Source of the DNA: Bordetella parapertussis
Lineage (GTDB): Bacteria; Pseudomonadota; Gammaproteobacteria; Burkholderiales; SG8-41
Assembly: GCA_945906935.1 (NCBI GenBank)
Contig: CAMDSO010000011.1
Coordinates: 1 to 54,360, forward strand
Direction of reading: 5' to 3'
DNA: 54,360 bases
Positions 1 to 7,370 of the stretch are shown here, one piece after another. The translations under genes were made by a program, and so were the position numbers. Positions within the stretch are counted from its first letter, which is position 1. Each line of letters opens with the position of its first letter. The notes beneath the pieces were generated by a model that had not been told where the DNA came from, searched no databases, and saw nothing but the letters and a program-made list of their open reading frames with translations.

Positions 1-199
1 TGCCCCCAGATCTCGCCGAGCCGGGGCGCGATCGATCTCGCGATCAAATCGCCGGCGCCACCTGCTGCAACCGGCGTAATCCAGCGCACGGACTTCGCCG
101 GATAAGGTTCGGCGGCTGCAACGGGAAAAACAAACGAAAAAGCCAGTAACAGCTTCGTGCAATTTCTGTAATCGAGTGCACGAATAAGTTCCCAAACAT
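1..199 (-). pseudogene. TctC/Bug-type solute-binding protein, N-terminal part (runs off window, probably frameshifted)
   Basis: Read on the minus strand from about 155 to 1, the frame gives a hydrophobic signal peptide ending in VAAAEPYPAKSVRW, followed by ITPVAAGGAGDLIARS. This is the usual start of tripartite-tricarboxylate-transporter periplasmic binding proteins (mature YPxKxIRxxVP, then AGGxxD). That frame has no ATG, GTG or TTG upstream of the signal peptide. The only nearby ATG (minus strand, 197-199) is in another frame, so a frameshift near the start is likely. The 3' part lies outside the window, so whether the rest is intact cannot be judged. It follows the PrpD-like remnant on the same strand, a pairing common around these binding proteins. 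Confidence 0.6.
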
Positions 200-208
200 T
201 TGGGAAGA

Positions 209-468
209 CTACCGTCTGCCCGGTAATTCTTTGAAGTGTACCGTCTCGCCAAGTAGTGTGATCGAGCTCAGTAGCACTACTTGATGCACCGCCAGACTCT
301 CGGCAAACCAGCTGCGCTTCCAGCCAAAGCGCAACCAATCCAATCCAGTGTCCCGCGGCGTGCCTCACGCACTGCCGCCTGAGTCAGATCACCGTACTGT
401 GCTGACGCGAGATATGTGCAAAGTATTTTAGTTGGCGCAAAAGGGGCGCTATTTTTAGTCGAGCTCAT
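209..468 (-). pseudogene. MmgE/PrpD-family protein, truncated and frameshifted N-terminal remnant
   Basis: From an ATG at 468 the minus strand reads MSSTKNSAPFAP and continues into a segment with YLASAQYGDL and LDWIGCALAGSA. This is the typical N-terminus of the MmgE/PrpD family (2-methylcitrate dehydratase and relatives). The frame then stops at 277. After a frame change near 320 the residues ESLAVHQVV and TLLGETVHFKE continue the family-like sequence to a stop at 209-211. The full family is around 450 residues, so most of the gene is gone and what remains is shifted. It is divergent to the intact TctC-like gene at 666. The family call rests on the short conserved start only. Confidence 0.55.
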
Positions 469-521
469 TGCTATTGGCCTGAATACATGCAAGAACGATC
501 GAGAAGATATAAAACAATGGA

Positions 522-538
522 AACCCAAAACTCGGGTT
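522..538. promoter_or_regulatory. Small inverted repeat upstream of the TctC-like gene
   Basis: AACCC and GGGTT form a 5-bp inverted repeat around a 7-nt spacer, between the divergent PrpD-like remnant and the TctC-like gene. A TATACT -10-like hexamer follows at 544-549 but no good -35 was found at the right distance. It could be an operator, but arms this short also arise by chance. Confidence 0.2.
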
Positions 539-665
539 GAAAGTATACTTCACACAAACGTCAGATACCTTGAATCGCATCTCATCAATACTAGCCAATC
601 GACGCCGACGCCCCACCCGTCATCTCAGTAATGCTGCGCGACAGAAATTGAAGGAGCAACAAATA

Positions 666-1646
666 ATGAATACAGTTAAATTTTTTCATACCCTGTCGTC
701 TGCAACCCTCTCGGCGCTGGCATTTTTCTCAATTACCATTTGCCATGCACAAGGATATCCCAGCAAAACGATCCGCATGGTGGTACCCATCGCCGCGGGT
801 GGTGCAACCGATACGGCTGCGCGCCTAATTTCGCAAAAATTGTCCGAACAATTGGGGGTATCGATCGTGGTTGATAACCGCGCGGGAGCAGGAACGGTGC
901 TGGGAACCGAACTGTTTTCGAAGGCTCCGCCTGACGGCTATACCCTCATGGCCGTTGCCCCTGAGTTTTCCATCAATCCGAGTCTGCGCAAACTCCCATA
1001 CGATCCAATCAAGGATTTTATTTTTATTACTCAAATTGCCTCCGGCCAATATTTTCTTTCGACCCACCCATCACTGCCTGTCAAAACCACCAAAGACTTC
1101 ATTGCATTGGCGAAGGCGCGCCCCGGGCAGGTCACGTTCGGATCATCTGGCAACGGCAGCGCCAACCATCTTGCCGGCGTCATGTTCCAACACATGGCTG
1201 GGACCAAACTTATTCACGTACCCTACAAGGGAGCTGGGCCGGCCGTAACGGCACTATTGAGCGGCGAAACAGATTTCATGTTCAGTAACGTCGCATCGGC
1301 CATCACTCACGTCAAAACTGGCAAACTCAGAGCAATTGCTTCTACTGGAGCACGGCGTTCTCTAGTTGCGCCAGACGTACCGACGATCAATGAATCAGCT
1401 GTTCCGGGTTTTATCGTCACCGGATTTGTCATTTTAATGGCCCCTGCTGGAACGCCACCGAATATCATTGCCACACTTAATGCAGAAGCGGTAAAGGCAA
1501 TTCAATCTGCGGCGCTTAAAGACCGACTGGCCGCCCTAGGCCTCGAGCCAGTCGGCAGTTCTCCTCAGGAATGTAGCGCATTTATCGCTGCGGAAATTGC
1601 CAAGTGGGCGCCCATCGTAAAAGCCGGCGGCATGCAGGTCGATTGA
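666..1646 (+). CDS. TctC/Bug-family periplasmic solute-binding protein
   Basis: This 326-residue protein is of normal length for the family that delivers carboxylates and related small organic compounds to tripartite tricarboxylate transporters. A signal peptide of about 28 residues ends at CHA-Q, followed by GYPSKTIRMVVPIAAGG, the family's hallmark start. Later family motifs include PPDGYTL, HVPYKGAGPA and the C-terminal GLEPVGSSPQEC region. The start ATG is preceded by GAAGGAGCAAC at a good distance; an upstream in-frame start at 537 would bury the signal peptide. No membrane subunits (TctA/TctB) lie nearby, so it may act as an orphan receptor, as many Bug proteins in betaproteobacteria appear to. 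The ligand cannot be predicted. Confidence 0.9.
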   Translation: MNTVKFFHTLSSATLSALAFFSITICHAQGYPSKTIRMVVPIAAGGATDTAARLISQKLSEQLGVSIVVDNRAGAGTVLGTELFSKAPPDGYTLMAVAPEFSINPSLRKLPYDPIKDFIFITQIASGQYFLSTHPSLPVKTTKDFIALAKARPGQVTFGSSGNGSANHLAGVMFQHMAGTKLIHVPYKGAGPAVTALLSGETDFMFSNVASAITHVKTGKLRAIASTGARRSLVAPDVPTINESAVPGFIVTGFVILMAPAGTPPNIIATLNAEAVKAIQSAALKDRLAALGLEPVGSSPQECSAFIAAEIAKWAPIVKAGGMQVD

Positions 1647-1852
1647 TAACGTTGAAAGGCTTGATTTTTTTGGTTTATCTGTAATCGGCGGATAACATTA
1701 AGCGTCAAGGTATCGTCCAAGAATAATCCCATATTGCTTGACTTTAGGCGATCACTACAATCACTACAATGTTTTCACGCTACGTCCGTGCCGGTGGTTG
1801 CACGGCCTATGCTGAGTGTCTTGAAATAACCCGCTTACCGAAGGTTTGGGAA

Positions 1853-1877
1853 GCCACCGCAGGGTGGCTTTTTCTTT
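1853..1877 (+). terminator. Rho-independent terminator-like hairpin beside tRNA-Leu
   Basis: GCCACC (1853-1858) pairs with GGTGGC (1863-1868) around a 4-nt loop and is followed by TTTTTCTTT, the form of an intrinsic terminator reading rightwards. In the minus direction the same stem lies just past the 3' end of tRNA-Leu but has only a weak U tract, so it may also help end the tRNA transcript. Between the TctC-like gene and this hairpin (1647-1852) I see no gene, only a short tandem copy of ATCACTACA near 1751. Confidence 0.5.
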
Positions 1878-1879
1878 GA

Positions 1880-1970
1880 TGGTGCCCGGAACCGGAATCG
1901 AACCGGTATGCCAGTATGACCCAGCGTCGGATTTTAAGTCCGATGTGTCTACCAATTTCACCATCCGGGC
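1880..1970 (-). tRNA. tRNA-Leu (UAA anticodon)
   Basis: The minus strand folds as a class II tRNA. Acceptor arms are GCCCGGA and TCCGGGC, the anticodon stem-loop is TCGGA-CTTAAAA-TCCGA with anticodon TAA, the variable arm is long, the T arm is CCGG-TTCGATT-CCGG, and a 3' CCA is encoded. It is the last member of the Gly-Cys-Leu array. Its first 40 nt match the orphan half-tRNA at 2064-2103 at 36 positions, but this copy is complete with a well-paired anticodon stem, so it is presumably the working gene. Confidence 0.95.
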
Positions 1971-2063
1971 GTTTTTTGAGTCTCTTTAAATTCCCGACCA
2001 TGCTTTCGTAAAATATCATTATTTTACTTATTAATTAGGGGGATTGAGTAGTTTGGAATAGAC

Positions 2064-2103
2064 ATTTTAAGTCCCTTGTGTCTACCAGTTTCACCACCCG
2101 GGC
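2064..2103 (-). pseudogene. Orphan 5' half of a tRNA-Leu (UAA) gene
   Basis: The minus strand starts GCCCGGGTGGTGAAACTGG and runs through D arm and anticodon loop to GGACTTAAAAT, 40 nt collinear with the intact tRNA-Leu at 1880-1970 (36 of 40 identical). Right after the loop the sequence becomes TGTCTATTCC, which cannot pair with the 5' anticodon stem. No variable arm, T arm or 3' acceptor follows. The break therefore falls at the anticodon loop, a frequent recombination point for tRNA-targeting integrases. It sits directly downstream of tRNA-Cys, where the native tRNA-Leu would be expected. It is not expected to give a functional tRNA. Confidence 0.85.
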
Positions 2104-2113
2104 ATGCAAGTAA

Positions 2114-2187
2114 TGGAGGCGGGGGTCGGAATCGAACCGGCGTACACGGCTTTGCAGGCCGCTGCATGACCACTCTGCCACCCCGCC
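2114..2187 (-). tRNA. tRNA-Cys (GCA anticodon)
   Basis: The minus strand has acceptor arms GGCGGGG and CCCCGCC, discriminator U, encoded CCA, and the anticodon stem-loop GCGGC-CTGCAAA-GCCGT with anticodon GCA. The length of 74 nt and the U73 discriminator are normal for tRNA-Cys. It lies between tRNA-Gly and the tRNA-Leu fragments and is probably on one transcript with them, downstream of pgsA. Confidence 0.96.
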
Positions 2188-2350
2188 CGGGTCCAGGTCA
2201 AAATCGACATTGATTGCAGCAGTCAACCATGACTGCAACACTTCCGATTCAGGCGAATTACAAGGAGTTTAACGCCGTTGCGTTACTACTCGCTGCGGGG
2301 GCAACACCGTTATATTTAAAACAATACAACCAATGCACCCTTCGAAATTC

Positions 2351-2426
2351 TGGAGCGGGAAAGGAGTCTCGAACTCCCGACCTCAACCTTGGCAAGGTTG
2401 CGCTCTACCAACTGAGCTATTCCCGC
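2351..2426 (-). tRNA. tRNA-Gly (GCC anticodon)
   Basis: The minus strand has acceptor arms GCGGGAA and TTCCCGC, discriminator U, encoded CCA, and anticodon stem-loop CAACC-TTGCCAA-GGTTG with anticodon GCC; 76 nt. It begins only 38 nt after the pgsA stop, so it is likely transcribed from the uvrC-pgsA promoter and processed out. The roughly 160 nt between it and tRNA-Cys hold nothing recognisable. Confidence 0.96.
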
Positions 2427-2463
2427 AGTGTGAAAAGAATTATACGCAATAACTTTGCCGAAC

Positions 2464-3036
2464 TCAATCCTGTTTAACGACCGCCGGCAATGCTCTTCTT
2501 AGGTAATACAGCATCGATATCACCGTCAGCACCGCAGCAACATTAATCAACACAGTACCGAGCCATCGACAATTAATCTGCCCGAACAGGTCGTCTTCGA
2601 AAAGCAGTAGCGGAATCGCCACCATCTGCACAACAGTCTTTACCTTCCCGACAAAGGCAACCGCCACACTGCGGGATTGACCAATCTGTGCCATCCACTC
2701 TCGAAGCGCTGAAATTCCAATTTCGCGCCCAATAATAATTAGCGCAACGACCGATTCAACACGTTCAAGCTGAAGCAGGACTATCAAAGCTCCTGCAACC
2801 ATTAACTTGTCCGCAACAGGATCAAGGAATGCACCGAACGGCGACATTTGATTGAGGGCGCGCGCGAGATAACCGTCAAGCCAGTCGGTCAGAGCGGCAA
2901 ATACAAAAATCCCAGTAGCCGCAAGATTCTTGTTCTCCGCGCTCAGCATGGTTTCGGGCACGTAATAAACACCAACGATCAACGGTATCAGAACGATACG
3001 TAGCCAGGTCACTAGATTGGGGATATTGTGGGGCAT
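2464..3036 (-). CDS. pgsA: CDP-diacylglycerol--glycerol-3-phosphate 3-phosphatidyltransferase
   Basis: PgsA makes phosphatidylglycerol phosphate, the committed step to phosphatidylglycerol and cardiolipin, in the inner membrane. The 190-residue protein is of normal length and carries the CDP-alcohol phosphotransferase signature D54-G-x2-A58-R59-x8-G68-x3-D72-x3-D76, which binds the metal and CDP group. Several hydrophobic segments follow. ATG start 3 nt after the uvrC stop, so translation is probably coupled. The uvrC-pgsA pairing is widespread in proteobacteria. The substrate (glycerol phosphate, not serine or inositol) is inferred from length and context. Confidence 0.93.
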   Translation of the reverse strand: MPHNIPNLVTWLRIVLIPLIVGVYYVPETMLSAENKNLAATGIFVFAALTDWLDGYLARALNQMSPFGAFLDPVADKLMVAGALIVLLQLERVESVVALIIIGREIGISALREWMAQIGQSRSVAVAFVGKVKTVVQMVAIPLLLFEDDLFGQINCRWLGTVLINVAAVLTVISMLYYLRRALPAVVKQD

Positions 3037-3039
3037 CGC

Positions 3040-4848
3040 TTAGTGCAGAGTCTCGTATATGCGTTTGGCAAGTTCGCCGCTAATTCCATCAATCTGTGCA
3101 ATGTCGTCAATGCTGGCGGCCATCAGGCCCTGCAAACCACCGAAGCGCGTAAGCAGCCTTTGTCGCCGCTTTGCTCCGACGCCACTGATTTCTTCGAGCG
3201 TTGACGAATTTCGCGCCTTACCCCGCCTCGCTCTGTGCCCCTGGATGGCGAAGCGATGTGCTTCGTCACGGATTTGCTGTATCAGATGCAGCGCAGGATG
3301 TTCGGGGGGCAATTGTAGCGCTTCGTCGCGGCCGTGAATAATCAATTGCTCAAGTCCCGGTTTTCTGGCCTCTCCCTTGGCGACGCCGACGACGCTTAAG
3401 TCCTGCAACCCAAGTTCGCCCAGCACCTCCCGCGCTACACCAACCTGCCCTTTGCCACCATCGATTAACAACAAATCCGGCAATTTACCCTGTTCCGCGA
3501 TAATCCGCTGGTAACGACGGGTCAGCGCTTGTCGCATAGCGCCATAGTCGTCCCCGGGCGTAATACCGCCAATATTAAAGCGCCGGTATTCTCCGTTTTG
3601 CATGGCCGATTTGTCGTAGACGACGCAGGAGGCAACAGTTGCCTCGCCCATGGTATGGCTGATATCAAAGCATTCGATGCGTTGCAGGTTTTCGTTGGCA
3701 TCGAGCGCCATTTGCAACGCCTGTAATCGCGCCTCCTGCGTTGCGCGCAAGCCGAGCTGCCGTTGTGCCGCCAACTCTGCATTTTTTACAGCCATCTCGA
3801 GCCAAACACGGCGTTCACCGCCCGGGTTCGTGGCAATTCGGACCTGCCCCGCCGCCAGGCTGCCTTGCAGATAATCAATAGATTCATCGGTAAGCGCCGC
3901 ACCGACGATCAGCGCGGGCGGGGAATCCCGTTCCGCATAGTGTTGACCTATAAATGCTTCAATGATCTGCTCTATAGAGAAACCAGCTGCATTTTGCGGG
4001 AAGAAATTACGATCTCCCAAATGATGGCCGCCCCTGATCATAACCAGATTAACGCAAACTATTTCTCCCGCCAAAGCGCAGGCGATGACATCTGCATCCC
4101 GCCCATTATGGCCGCTGACGAACTGCGTTTCTCGCACCCGCCCCAGTGCCGCAATCTGGTCACGCAACACTGCCGCCGTCTCGAAATTTTGTTCCGCGGC
4201 AGCGGCGTGCATGCGCTCCGCGAGTCGTTCAACCGCCTCCTCGTCCTTGCCCTTCAGGAACAAGGCGGCCCCCCGCACATCGGCGGCATAATCCGCCGCA
4301 CCGATCTTTTCGACGCACGGCGCGGTGCAGCGATGTATCTGGTGTTGGAGGCAAGGTCGGTTGCGATTATTGAAAACACTGTCCACACAGGTGCGCAGCC
4401 TGAATACCTTTTGCAACAATTGCATGCTTTCACGCACCGCACCGGCATGCGGAAACGGGCCGAAATACTGGTGGCGCGGATCGAGGCTCCCACGATGAGA
4501 GCCCAGCCGCGGATATGAATGCCCGGAGAGCATCAGGTAGGGATACGATTTGTCATCGCGAAAAACGATGTTGTAACGCGGGCGCAGCGACTTAATCAGA
4601 TTGTTTTCGAGCAGCAACGCTTCGCCCTCGGAACGGGTGACCGTGGTTTCCAGCGCGTGAATCTGCGCGACCATTAACTGGATGCGCGGCGAAAGACCCG
4701 CCTGCGCACGAAAATACGATGAAACACGCTGTTTCAAATCGCGCGCCTTGCCGACGTATAGCACGTCACCGGTCGCACCAATCATCCGGTATACGCCGGG
4801 CTGGTGGGGCAGTGAAGCTAAAATCTCAGTCGGATCAAATGACGCCAC
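3040..4848 (-). CDS. uvrC: Excinuclease ABC subunit C
   Basis: UvrC cuts DNA on both sides of a lesion in nucleotide excision repair with UvrB. The 602-residue protein has an N-terminal GIY-YIG nuclease (PGVYRM near 18, LYVGKARDLKQRV near 30-42), a UvrB-binding UVR helix pair near 200-235, the RNase H-like second nuclease starting around residue 390 (ECFDISH), and C-terminal helix-hairpin-helix repeats (ISGVGAKRRQRLL). The start is GTG, with GGAAG about 8 nt upstream. The uracil-DNA glycosylase gene lies just upstream on the same strand, which makes a small DNA-repair group. Confidence 0.97.
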   Translation of the reverse strand: MASFDPTEILASLPHQPGVYRMIGATGDVLYVGKARDLKQRVSSYFRAQAGLSPRIQLMVAQIHALETTVTRSEGEALLLENNLIKSLRPRYNIVFRDDKSYPYLMLSGHSYPRLGSHRGSLDPRHQYFGPFPHAGAVRESMQLLQKVFRLRTCVDSVFNNRNRPCLQHQIHRCTAPCVEKIGAADYAADVRGAALFLKGKDEEAVERLAERMHAAAAEQNFETAAVLRDQIAALGRVRETQFVSGHNGRDADVIACALAGEIVCVNLVMIRGGHHLGDRNFFPQNAAGFSIEQIIEAFIGQHYAERDSPPALIVGAALTDESIDYLQGSLAAGQVRIATNPGGERRVWLEMAVKNAELAAQRQLGLRATQEARLQALQMALDANENLQRIECFDISHTMGEATVASCVVYDKSAMQNGEYRRFNIGGITPGDDYGAMRQALTRRYQRIIAEQGKLPDLLLIDGGKGQVGVAREVLGELGLQDLSVVGVAKGEARKPGLEQLIIHGRDEALQLPPEHPALHLIQQIRDEAHRFAIQGHRARRGKARNSSTLEEISGVGAKRRQRLLTRFGGLQGLMAASIDDIAQIDGISGELAKRIYETLH

Positions 4849-4902
4849 TAGGCACTTCCGGTTGCCTACGAATCACGAAATTCAACCGCAAGGAGTCCGT
4901 TT

Positions 4903-5544
4903 TCACGGCTCTTTACGCTCTGCCAGCAGGCTGGCAATATCGGCAAAAACACTCTCGAACATGGGAGCTGTGAGACGGCGCGTCTGCGTGTTGTAGCGGC
5001 TGCAATGATAACTGTCGATCAGGACCAACCCGCCGGGAAGTGAATGACGCGCACCATGCCCAAAAACGTATTGGGAACGTCTGGCACCGACAGCCCGCAA
5101 AACCGCCTGATGCGCGATGGCACCCAATGCCAGCAGCACACTTCCCGCCGCTAGCGACTGTAGCTCCTCAGACAGGTACTGATTGCAGCATTTGATCTCG
5201 TCTGTTTGCGGCTTGTTCTGCGGAGGCAGGCATTTCACGGCATTCGTGATGCGGCAATTGAACAACTGCAATCCGTCCTCCCGCCCTACTGATTGGGGCG
5301 CGCTCGAAAGACCGAATTTGTGCAGGGTTTGATAGAGAAGAATGCCGGCATAGTCGCCTGTAAACGGCCGACCGCTGCGATTCGCGCCATGCATACCTGG
5401 CGCCAGCCCTATGATTAATAGAGAAGGATTGTCCACTCCAAACGGCGACACTGGTCGTGCATGGTAATCAGGATGTTCGGTGCGCACTTCCTCGAGAAAG
5501 CCTGCCAACCTCGGGCATTTTCGACAGTTTTCGGAGAAAGCCAA
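4903..5544 (-). CDS. Family-5 (UDGb-like) iron-sulfur uracil-DNA glycosylase
   Basis: The 213-residue protein matches the iron-sulfur uracil-DNA glycosylases, which remove uracil, and in family 5 also deaminated purines, from DNA. The cluster ligands are probably C7, C10, C105 and C119 or C120. Motif A reads GLAPGMHGANRSGRPFTGD at 46-64, with Ala-Pro-Gly where family 4 has an acidic residue, which points to family 5. Motif B is SYHCSRYNT near 178-186. The start is TTG: an in-frame stop lies just upstream, the next ATG is at residue 51, and GAGGG sits about 6 nt before the TTG. It may be one transcript with uvrC-pgsA. Confidence 0.85.
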   Translation of the reverse strand: MAFSENCRKCPRLAGFLEEVRTEHPDYHARPVSPFGVDNPSLLIIGLAPGMHGANRSGRPFTGDYAGILLYQTLHKFGLSSAPQSVGREDGLQLFNCRITNAVKCLPPQNKPQTDEIKCCNQYLSEELQSLAAGSVLLALGAIAHQAVLRAVGARRSQYVFGHGARHSLPGGLVLIDSYHCSRYNTQTRRLTAPMFESVFADIASLLAERKEP

Positions 5545-5559
5545 GGGCTATCCCTCAAC

Positions 5560-6630
5560 TTAACGCGTCAGCGGCAATTCGCCGTCTCGTGCACCAATCT
5601 GTCGAACGACCTGGACGGCCGCGAGATAGTGAGCATCATGCTGAAGCTTGTGCCGCGACTCTGCCCCGCCGCGTCCATGTACGCGTGCCAGGCGCGCCAA
5701 GGAAATTGCAGGCATGTGATAGGCAAGCCCTGCGAGTAGTTCCTCAGCGGCCACTGGATCATTGCAAACCAGAACCATATCGCAGCCTGCAGCGAACGCA
5801 GCATCTGCGCGCGCAACAATGTTTCCTGCGCTACGCGCCCCTTCCATTGAGAGGTCATCACTGAAGATCAACCCGTCGAAGCGGAGGTTGCCCCGCAGGA
5901 TACCGTCGAGCCAGGTTTTGGAAAATCCGGCAGGCTGGTCGTCGACCTTGGAATAAATGACATGCGCAGGCATGATTGCGCCAAGGCCGTTGTCTATTAA
6001 CCGTCTGAACGGCTGCAGATCGCTGCGCTCGATTTCCGCAAATGACCTCGAATCAACCGGCATTTCAAGATGAGAATCTGCGCGCACATGACCATGTCCC
6101 GGGAAATGTTTTCCGACGGCCGCCATACCGCCATCGCGCAAGCCACGCATCAGACACAACGCTAGTTCAGTAATGGCCGCCGGCGAGCTATGAAACGCGC
6201 GGTTGCCTATCACGCTGCTATTGCCATGATCGATGTCAAGGACAGGCGTATAGCTCAGATCAACCCCGCACGCACGCAACTCTGCAGCCAACACGTAGCC
6301 GGTTTGCTGCGCCAGCAGTTTTGCAGCATCGGGGTCGCTATCCCAGAGGACACCGAGCTCACGCATAGGGGGCAAAACAGTGAAGCCTTCGCGAAACCGC
6401 TGCACCCGTCCGCCCTCGTGGTCAACCGTTATTAGAAGCGGCGGTTGGCGCAAGGCATGAATTTCCAGTGTCAGCCGGGTAAGTTGTTCGGGCGATTCAT
6501 AATTTCGCGAAAACAAAATAACGCCACCAACCTGCGGATGAAGAAGGCGGTTACGCTCTGATTCAGTCAGCACAGATCCGGCAATATCAACAATCACCGG
6601 GCCCAGCGGCAAGTTATGTGTGGCACTCAT
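5560..6630 (-). CDS. nagZ: Beta-N-acetylhexosaminidase (anhydromuropeptide recycling)
   Basis: NagZ is a cytosolic family-3 glycoside hydrolase that removes N-acetylglucosamine from anhydromuropeptides during wall recycling. At 356 residues it has the usual single-domain length. DHEGGRVQRF (70-79), KHFPGHG followed by DSH (174-186, the acid/base loop) and SDDLSM (257-262, nucleophile) are all present, and there is no signal peptide. Its ATG overlaps the pdxJ stop by 4 nt, so it is the distal gene of the recO-pdxJ-nagZ group. In many relatives acpS lies between pdxJ and nagZ; here it does not. Confidence 0.95.
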   Translation of the reverse strand: MSATHNLPLGPVIVDIAGSVLTESERNRLLHPQVGGVILFSRNYESPEQLTRLTLEIHALRQPPLLITVDHEGGRVQRFREGFTVLPPMRELGVLWDSDPDAAKLLAQQTGYVLAAELRACGVDLSYTPVLDIDHGNSSVIGNRAFHSSPAAITELALCLMRGLRDGGMAAVGKHFPGHGHVRADSHLEMPVDSRSFAEIERSDLQPFRRLIDNGLGAIMPAHVIYSKVDDQPAGFSKTWLDGILRGNLRFDGLIFSDDLSMEGARSAGNIVARADAAFAAGCDMVLVCNDPVAAEELLAGLAYHMPAISLARLARVHGRGGAESRHKLQHDAHYLAAVQVVRQIGARDGELPLTR

Positions 6631-7370
6631 GTGGTAGCTCCACGTGCGATCGCCGACAAATAGTTGCGCACCGTTTGCGCAAAGCCGGCATCAAGCGCAT
6701 CAGCAATCAGTGCATGCCCGATCGACACTTCTAATATTCCTGGCACGGCGGCCAGAAAAACAGGCAAATTGGCCAGGTTCAAATCGTGCCCTGCATTCAA
6801 GCCAAGGCCCGAGTCTGTTGCAGATCGAGCAGCGCGCGCATAAAGATCAAGGGAACCTTCGGGATCTCCTGCATCGAATGCCCTTGCATACGGTTCCGTA
6901 TAAAGCTCGATACGGTCTGCGCCGAGCTCACGAGCGACCCGCATTGACTCCGCATCCGGATCCATGAACAGGCTCACTCGTATGCCTAAATCCTTGATCT
7001 CCCGGATCAACGGACGCAAGTGTGCGCCATCGCGAGCAAGATTCCAGCCGTGATCCGAGGTCGCTGCAGACTCCTCGTCCGGGACCAGAGTACATTGGTG
7101 CGGCCTCACGCGACGTGCGATCTCGCAGAGTCCGTGAAACGGATTCCCTTCAATATTAAATTCAATATGAGGATGCGCTGCAAGCAGCCCGCTGAGAGCA
7201 TCAATATCGGTGCTGCGAATATGGCGCTGGTCGGGACGCGGATGCACAGTAAGGCCGTGCGCACCTGCCTGAATCGCAACTGCTGCAAAGTGTGTAACAC
7301 TCGGCACGCCAAGCGGCCGTGCATTACGCAGCAACGCGACTTTGTTCAAATTAACGCTAAGGCGTGTCAT
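6627..7370 (-). CDS. pdxJ: Pyridoxine 5'-phosphate synthase
   Basis: PdxJ condenses 3-amino-2-oxopropyl phosphate with deoxyxylulose 5-phosphate to form pyridoxine 5'-phosphate, the ring-closing step of DXP-dependent vitamin B6 synthesis. The 247-residue protein shows the family motifs LSVNLNKVALLRNAR at the start, HPRPDQRHI (43-51), EFNIEGNPF, and GLNAGHDLN near the phosphate site. It overlaps recO upstream and nagZ downstream by 4 nt each, an arrangement consistent with translational coupling. The substrate deoxyxylulose phosphate also feeds the Dxr pathway encoded further along this window. Confidence 0.96.
   Translation of the reverse strand: MTRLSVNLNKVALLRNARPLGVPSVTHFAAVAIQAGAHGLTVHPRPDQRHIRSTDIDALSGLLAAHPHIEFNIEGNPFHGLCEIARRVRPHQCTLVPDEESAATSDHGWNLARDGAHLRPLIREIKDLGIRVSLFMDPDAESMRVARELGADRIELYTEPYARAFDAGDPEGSLDLYARAARSATDSGLGLNAGHDLNLANLPVFLAAVPGILEVSIGHALIADALDAGFAQTVRNYLSAIARGATT

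Noticed and set aside
1751-1769. Tandem ATCACTACA repeat with TTGACT nearby
   Set aside because: Two copies only; as a promoter the spacing to TACAAT is 12 or 21 nt, and no gene follows on that strand.
1764-2241. Short minus-strand frames across the tRNA array
   Set aside because: They translate tRNA genes and the half-tRNA; the similar VVKLVDT pieces come from the shared tRNA-Leu sequence, not from protein homology.
3763-4518. 251-codon plus-strand frame
   Set aside because: Antisense to uvrC with no recognisable domain.
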